This document shows positions 60,683 to 64,000 of a DNA stretch of 64,000 bases, in pieces; within the stretch, counting starts at the first letter, position 1, and every line of letters starts with the position of its first letter. The stretch covers positions 206,478 to 270,477 of the forward strand of contig CAJUGX010000002.1 of the NCBI GenBank assembly GCA_910586385.1, written 5' to 3'. The DNA is from an uncultured Christensenella sp. (lineage in GTDB: Bacteria; Bacillota; Clostridia; Christensenellales; UBA1242). The notes beneath the pieces were generated by a model, which made no database searches, was not told the DNA's origin, and saw nothing but the letters and a program-made list of their open reading frames with translations. Both the position numbers and the translations under genes were made by a program.

Positions 60683-61405
60683 CTATTGCAGATTCATGTG
60701 AGTTTGCTCGAATACCAAATCTTTCAAGATGAGACTCTTTTTGTCATAAAGCGTGTCAACAATTGTTTTTGCAACCTCAGCAGGCTTTGCAAAAGTCTTC
60801 TGAACCTCTTCGCTTACATAGTTTCTGTTATCCTTCCAGAAATCTGTGTCAATACCACCCGGATAGACATTGACAACCTTCACATTTGTGCCAAAAAGTT
60901 CGCTACGCAAAACTTGAGAATATCCTTCTTGAGCGGCTTTTGCAGCACAATAAAGACTTTCAAATTTGAATCCTCGAAGTCCTGAAATCGAAATGATGTT
61001 TACAATCTTCACAATGTCTTTGCTGTCTTTCATATAAGGCAATGCATTTGTCGTCATCAAAATTGTCCCATACACAATGGCAGGGAAAACATTTTCAATC
61101 ATCTCTTTGTTGTTGTCAAAAATTGTCCCAAATCTGCCAACCCCAGCATTGTTGACAAGACATGTGATACGATAGTTCTTTGTTAAGTCAGCATAAAGCC
61201 CCTTAACAAATTTTTCATCGCTGACATCCCCCGCGTAAGTGATGATGTCCTTTTTTGAAAACTTTGAAAGTTCTTTCTTTGTTTTTTCAAGATTCTTTTC
61301 GTTTCTTGAAACAAGGCAAACATTTTCGCCCCTAAGCAAAAATTCTTTGGAGAGTTGTTTGCCTACCCCTCCCGTGCCACCTGTGATGATTGTTATATTT
61401 TTCAT
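60683..61405 (-). CDS. Short-chain dehydrogenase/reductase (paralogue of the one at 34.5 kb)
   Basis: 240 residues with TGGTGGVGKQL, NNAGVGRFGTI, IISISGLRG (Ser) and YCAAKAAQEG (Tyr and Lys), so the catalytic residues are all present. The PGGIDTDFWKDNRNY block and the NNAGVGRFG core match the gene at 34512-35177. The substrate is unknown. CAAGGAGAT precedes the ATG, and a terminator separates it from tRNA-Ile. Confidence 0.88.
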   Translation of the reverse strand: MKNITIITGGTGGVGKQLSKEFLLRGENVCLVSRNEKNLEKTKKELSKFSKKDIITYAGDVSDEKFVKGLYADLTKNYRITCLVNNAGVGRFGTIFDNNKEMIENVFPAIVYGTILMTTNALPYMKDSKDIVKIVNIISISGLRGFKFESLYCAAKAAQEGYSQVLRSELFGTNVKVVNVYPGGIDTDFWKDNRNYVSEEVQKTFAKPAEVAKTIVDTLYDKKSLILKDLVFEQTHMNLQ

Positions 61406-61493
61406 AATTCCATCTCCTTGAGAAAATTATATCACACCAGTTCCCAATTTGTACAATCATTTCATCCAGATTTCACATATGGAACAATTTAGA

Positions 61494-62102
61494 CTATTGG
61501 CTCAAACTCTTTTTGTTCCAAGAGTATTTTCCACATTTTGGACATTTCATATATCTTGTTCTACCCCTATGCATTGACCAGATCACCGCTTTGTATGTTG
61601 GGATGTACTTGTGATGACAATGTGTGCATTCGTAAAATCCAACATTTCTTTCAATGTGTAAACAAAAACCAACTGCAATAAAAAGTGCGACAAAGCCAAG
61701 GCAAATCAAGACAATTCTCCATGCCAAGTTTTCAACAAAACATGCTGCAGAAAAAATTGAAAGCATATAGAAAATTGTCGCCATCCCACCAATAACCCAC
61801 TCCAATGCAAGCAGGTGCTTCGCACTCTTTTCCTGCAAATCTTTCAACGCAACCAAATTGTTTTCAGCATTTTGTTTATAATCCTCTGCGGTCAATTTCT
61901 TTCCTGACAACAACTCATTTGCTGTGATTCCCAAAATGTCACAAAGAGGAATAATCAAAGATGTGTCTGGGAAACCTTTGCCACACTCCCACTTTGAGAC
62001 CGCTTTTTCGCTGACAAAGAGTTTCTCAGCAAGTTTCTCTTGGGTCAAGCCCTTTTCTTTTCTGCACTTTGCAATAAAAGCGCCCGTCTCCTTCAAATTC
62101 AT
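61494..62102 (-). CDS. HTH regulator with membrane helices and zinc ribbon
   Basis: 202 residues from the ATG at 62102 (GGAGG four bases upstream). The N-terminal Cro/C1-type helix-turn-helix (GLTQEKLAEKLFVSEKAVSKWECGKGFPD) is standard. Two membrane helices follow (about 102-122 and 128-148), then a cytosolic cysteine pair module YECTHCHHKY and MKCPKCGKY that should bind zinc. This is a one-component, membrane-bound transcription factor. Its target is unknown, but it faces gpsA on the opposite strand. Confidence 0.82.
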   Translation of the reverse strand: MNLKETGAFIAKCRKEKGLTQEKLAEKLFVSEKAVSKWECGKGFPDTSLIIPLCDILGITANELLSGKKLTAEDYKQNAENNLVALKDLQEKSAKHLLALEWVIGGMATIFYMLSIFSAACFVENLAWRIVLICLGFVALFIAVGFCLHIERNVGFYECTHCHHKYIPTYKAVIWSMHRGRTRYMKCPKCGKYSWNKKSLSQ

Positions 62103-62308
62103 AGAGCCTCCATACAAAACAATTATATATCAAAATACTCGCATAATCCATCAAAATTTTCAAAAATGAACCCTACTTTTCGTGGAGTTTTGTCTCCCCG
62201 ACAATAAATGCCCGATTTTGCATAAGAATTTGTTTTTCTTTTCTCAGCGTTTTACTTTTGGTGGAGGTTTATGGTAAGATATAATCTATAACGATAAAGG
62301 AGTATTTT

Positions 62309-63277
62309 ATGAATTTCAGTTTGCTCGGATGTGGAAGATGGGGATCTTTCATTGCGTGGTATTTGGACAAGATTGGAAACAAGGTGACAGTTTGGGGACT
62401 CGAGGGAGACCCAATCGTTGAAAACTTGTTTGCAACAAGAACGAATGAATATGTAACCTTCCCAGAAAGCATAAAACTCACAAAGGATCTCAATCAAGCA
62501 TTTTCAAACAGTGAATATATCGTCATCTCAATCAGCGCTCAAGCAGTGCGAAATCTTATGCAAAATGTAAGCAAAGTAGACGGCTACAAAAACAAGAAAT
62601 ATATCCTTTGCATGAAAGGGATTGAAGACAGGACAGGCAAGCGTCTTTCAACTCTTTTGATTGAAGCTGGCATCCCAAAAGAAAACATCGCTGTTTGGGT
62701 TGGCCCTGGTCATATCCAATCATTTGTCAATGGCATCCCAAGCCTTATGGTCATCGATGCTTATGACAGAAAGCTTTCGGAGTTTTTGGCAACACGCCTC
62801 AAGTCTGATTTGATAAGATTCTATCAAGGGCAAGACATCATCGGCTCTGAAATCGGTGCCGCAGCAAAAAATGTTATGGGTATCGCCGCAGGACTTTTGG
62901 ACGGGATTGGCTCTGAGACAATGAAAGGTGGACTTATGGCAAGAGGTGCGAGAGAAGTCTCTCGTCTCATTGAAGCATGTGGCGGAAACGAATTGTCTGC
63001 ATATGGACTTTGCCACCTTGGAGACTATGAAGCGACCCTCTTCTCAAAATATTCACACAACCGTATGTTTGGCGAAAAATTTGCAAAAGGCGAAAAATTT
63101 GACAAACTTGCAGAAGGTGTGGCGACCGCCTCTGCAATGCTATACCTTGCAAAAAGCGTTGGGGTCGAACTCCCAATCACTCAAATGGTTTATGACATCA
63201 TCCATGGCAATGTTGCAAAAGAAGACGCAATCAAAATCCTTTTCGCGAGAAAAAATCTGAAAGAATTTGAGGACTAA
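62309..63277 (+). CDS. gpsA: Glycerol-3-phosphate dehydrogenase [NAD(P)+]
   Basis: 322 residues preceded by AAAGGAG. The Rossmann motif is GCGRWGSF, with YIVISISAQAVR and the catalytic region SEIGAAAKNVMGIAAGLLDGIG (Lys). The C-terminal helical domain shows TAxxL-type MARGAREV and GLCHLGDYEAT. It reduces dihydroxyacetone phosphate to sn-glycerol-3-phosphate for phospholipid and LTA synthesis, complementing ltaS and dgkB nearby. An upstream TATAAT is present. Confidence 0.95.
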   Translation: MNFSLLGCGRWGSFIAWYLDKIGNKVTVWGLEGDPIVENLFATRTNEYVTFPESIKLTKDLNQAFSNSEYIVISISAQAVRNLMQNVSKVDGYKNKKYILCMKGIEDRTGKRLSTLLIEAGIPKENIAVWVGPGHIQSFVNGIPSLMVIDAYDRKLSEFLATRLKSDLIRFYQGQDIIGSEIGAAAKNVMGIAAGLLDGIGSETMKGGLMARGAREVSRLIEACGGNELSAYGLCHLGDYEATLFSKYSHNRMFGEKFAKGEKFDKLAEGVATASAMLYLAKSVGVELPITQMVYDIIHGNVAKEDAIKILFARKNLKEFED

Positions 63278-63317
63278 ACAATCCTCTTGTTTACAAAAAT
63301 AGTATCACTCAATAACA

Positions 63318-63342
63318 AAAAATAGGAGTCAATGACACCTCT
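63318..63342 (-). terminator. Possible terminator behind the surface protein gene
   Basis: Imperfect stem AGGTGTC with GACTCCT (63340-63334 and 63330-63324 on the minus strand; one mismatch) followed by T residues. It is weak. Confidence 0.4.
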
Positions 63343-63350
63343 TTTATTTT

Positions 63351-64000
63351 TTAGCCACCCAAAAACGCTCCGGTTCCAGCATTTCCATAGAATTGTTGTG
63401 ATACGTTGTCCAAGAGTCCAATTTCTCCTGTTATAGCATTTTGCACTGGCACAAAGTCTCGAACAAGATTTCCATTATGGTCCCATATCTTTGCATGATA
63501 CAATTTTGCACTCGTCAAAGATGACCTATTAAGGTCATATTTTGTTGTAAATATCCAAAGAGTGGACCCACCTATTGTCGTTGTGTTAGAATGACCTCCC
63601 AACCTGCTTCCATCAACATCAATATACGCTTGTCCTATTTTTGTAGAAAATTTTATCAAATAATCTTCATTCAAAGAAGCTGAGCCAAATGAAGGATTAT
63701 AGTCCCCATAATCCAACATCCATTGCATATCACTGGTCAATGCCACCGCATTTCGTCCATAAGGCTCTTGCAATTCACATTGTCCTACAACCTTTCCATA
63801 ACTTTGCCAGTTTGCCTTAAACTCACTTGTCATACCTTGAGTATCGGAGAATCCCGTGTCAATATACTGCGTGCCAGTTGATTGGATGTAATTTATTCTG
63901 TTGTAAATCAAATTGCCTCCGCCTGCACTACCTTCACTGAATGTGTATGCAAAGCGCATGCCAAGCATTTGGTCAAGCCATGGTCGAACCACCGTCCCAG
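63351..64000 (-). CDS. C-terminal part of a surface/adhesin-like protein (partial)
   Basis: About 216 codons, open to the right edge of the window, so the start is missing. The segment contains YIQSTGTQYIDTGFSDTQG, KLYHAKIWDHNGNLVRDFVP and the close FYGNAGTGAFLGG. This is a concanavalin/LamG-like module found at the ends of large surface proteins of gut Firmicutes, as far as I recall. It should be extracellular and may bind sugars. A terminator-like hairpin follows the stop. Confidence 0.6.
   Translation of the reverse strand, partial: GTVVRPWLDQMLGMRFAYTFSEGSAGGGNLIYNRINYIQSTGTQYIDTGFSDTQGMTSEFKANWQSYGKVVGQCELQEPYGRNAVALTSDMQWMLDYGDYNPSFGSASLNEDYLIKFSTKIGQAYIDVDGSRLGGHSNTTTIGGSTLWIFTTKYDLNRSSLTSAKLYHAKIWDHNGNLVRDFVPVQNAITGEIGLLDNVSQQFYGNAGTGAFLGG

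Noticed and set aside
1..64000. CRISPR array, transposase, integrase or phage structural genes
   Set aside because: No regularly spaced repeats and no protein with those motifs were found; the only mobile traces are the two gene-end duplications.

Overview
The window is AT-rich and gene-dense, and reads like the chromosome of a low-GC Gram-positive anaerobe, probably an uncultured Clostridia-type Firmicute. The evidence is the sufCBDSU operon order, an AddAB recombination nuclease, an LTA synthase next to a DgkB-type lipid kinase, a T-box leader, the dnaG-rpoD operon, an isolated Spo0A-type DNA-binding domain, a BclA-like spore-surface protein, and strong AGGAGG-type ribosome sites. I cannot name the species. 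Most genes lie on the minus strand.

Layout. 1-2.8 kb is an accessory stretch. It starts with the 3' end of a tRNA gene whose last bases plus terminator are repeated 179 bp downstream. Then come a zincin-like protein, a structured putative small RNA (about 1.21-1.37 kb) and a PurA homologue (1422-2732) with the hallmarks of PurZ, the phage enzyme for 2-aminoadenine nucleotides. 2.8-6.2 kb holds a Spo0A C-terminal domain protein, a lytic transglycosylase, and a DUF3343 protein divergent from a cysteine desulfurase. 6.3-20.5 kb is mostly housekeeping: dnaG-rpoD-zinc ribbon, groES-groEL, a MATE transporter fused to a cytidylate-kinase-like domain, sufCBDSU, and an alpha-oxoamine synthase resembling serine palmitoyltransferase. 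20.6-24.7 kb is a three-gene ABC exporter divergent from a TetR regulator, with a palindrome between them.

24.7-35.2 kb mixes DNA repair (exonuclease III), an ASCH protein, SDR enzymes, an M19 dipeptidase, small membrane or Cys-rich proteins, tRNA-Gly, a CNNM/CorC transporter and a PflX-like radical SAM protein. It also has an unknown gene interrupted by an in-frame TGA. 35.3-37.7 kb encodes an 808-residue membrane-anchored coiled-coil protein with five AT-hook motifs. 37.8-46.8 kb is addB-addA, a Myb-like regulator, an unknown gene, and recO with a 50-codon gene just upstream. 47-50.7 kb is a T-box-controlled aspS-asnS operon (specifier GAC); the last 53 bp of asnS are duplicated downstream. 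50.8-55.5 kb is an envelope cluster (dgkB, ltaS, Ig-like membrane protein, ComEC-type MBL protein). 55.6-64 kb carries a HAD phosphatase, a rhodanese-TtcA fusion, a stand-alone GlmU acetyltransferase domain, a membrane protein with a lysine-rich tail, an inositol-monophosphatase gene broken by TAA, tRNA-Ile, another SDR, a membrane HTH regulator, gpsA and a partial surface protein.

Three points stand out. First, a PurZ-like gene lies next to an att-like tRNA duplication without the usual companions of Z-DNA synthesis. Second, a membrane protein carries AT-hooks. Third, several genes have a -10 box 5-7 nt before the ATG and no ribosome site, which suggests leaderless mRNAs.
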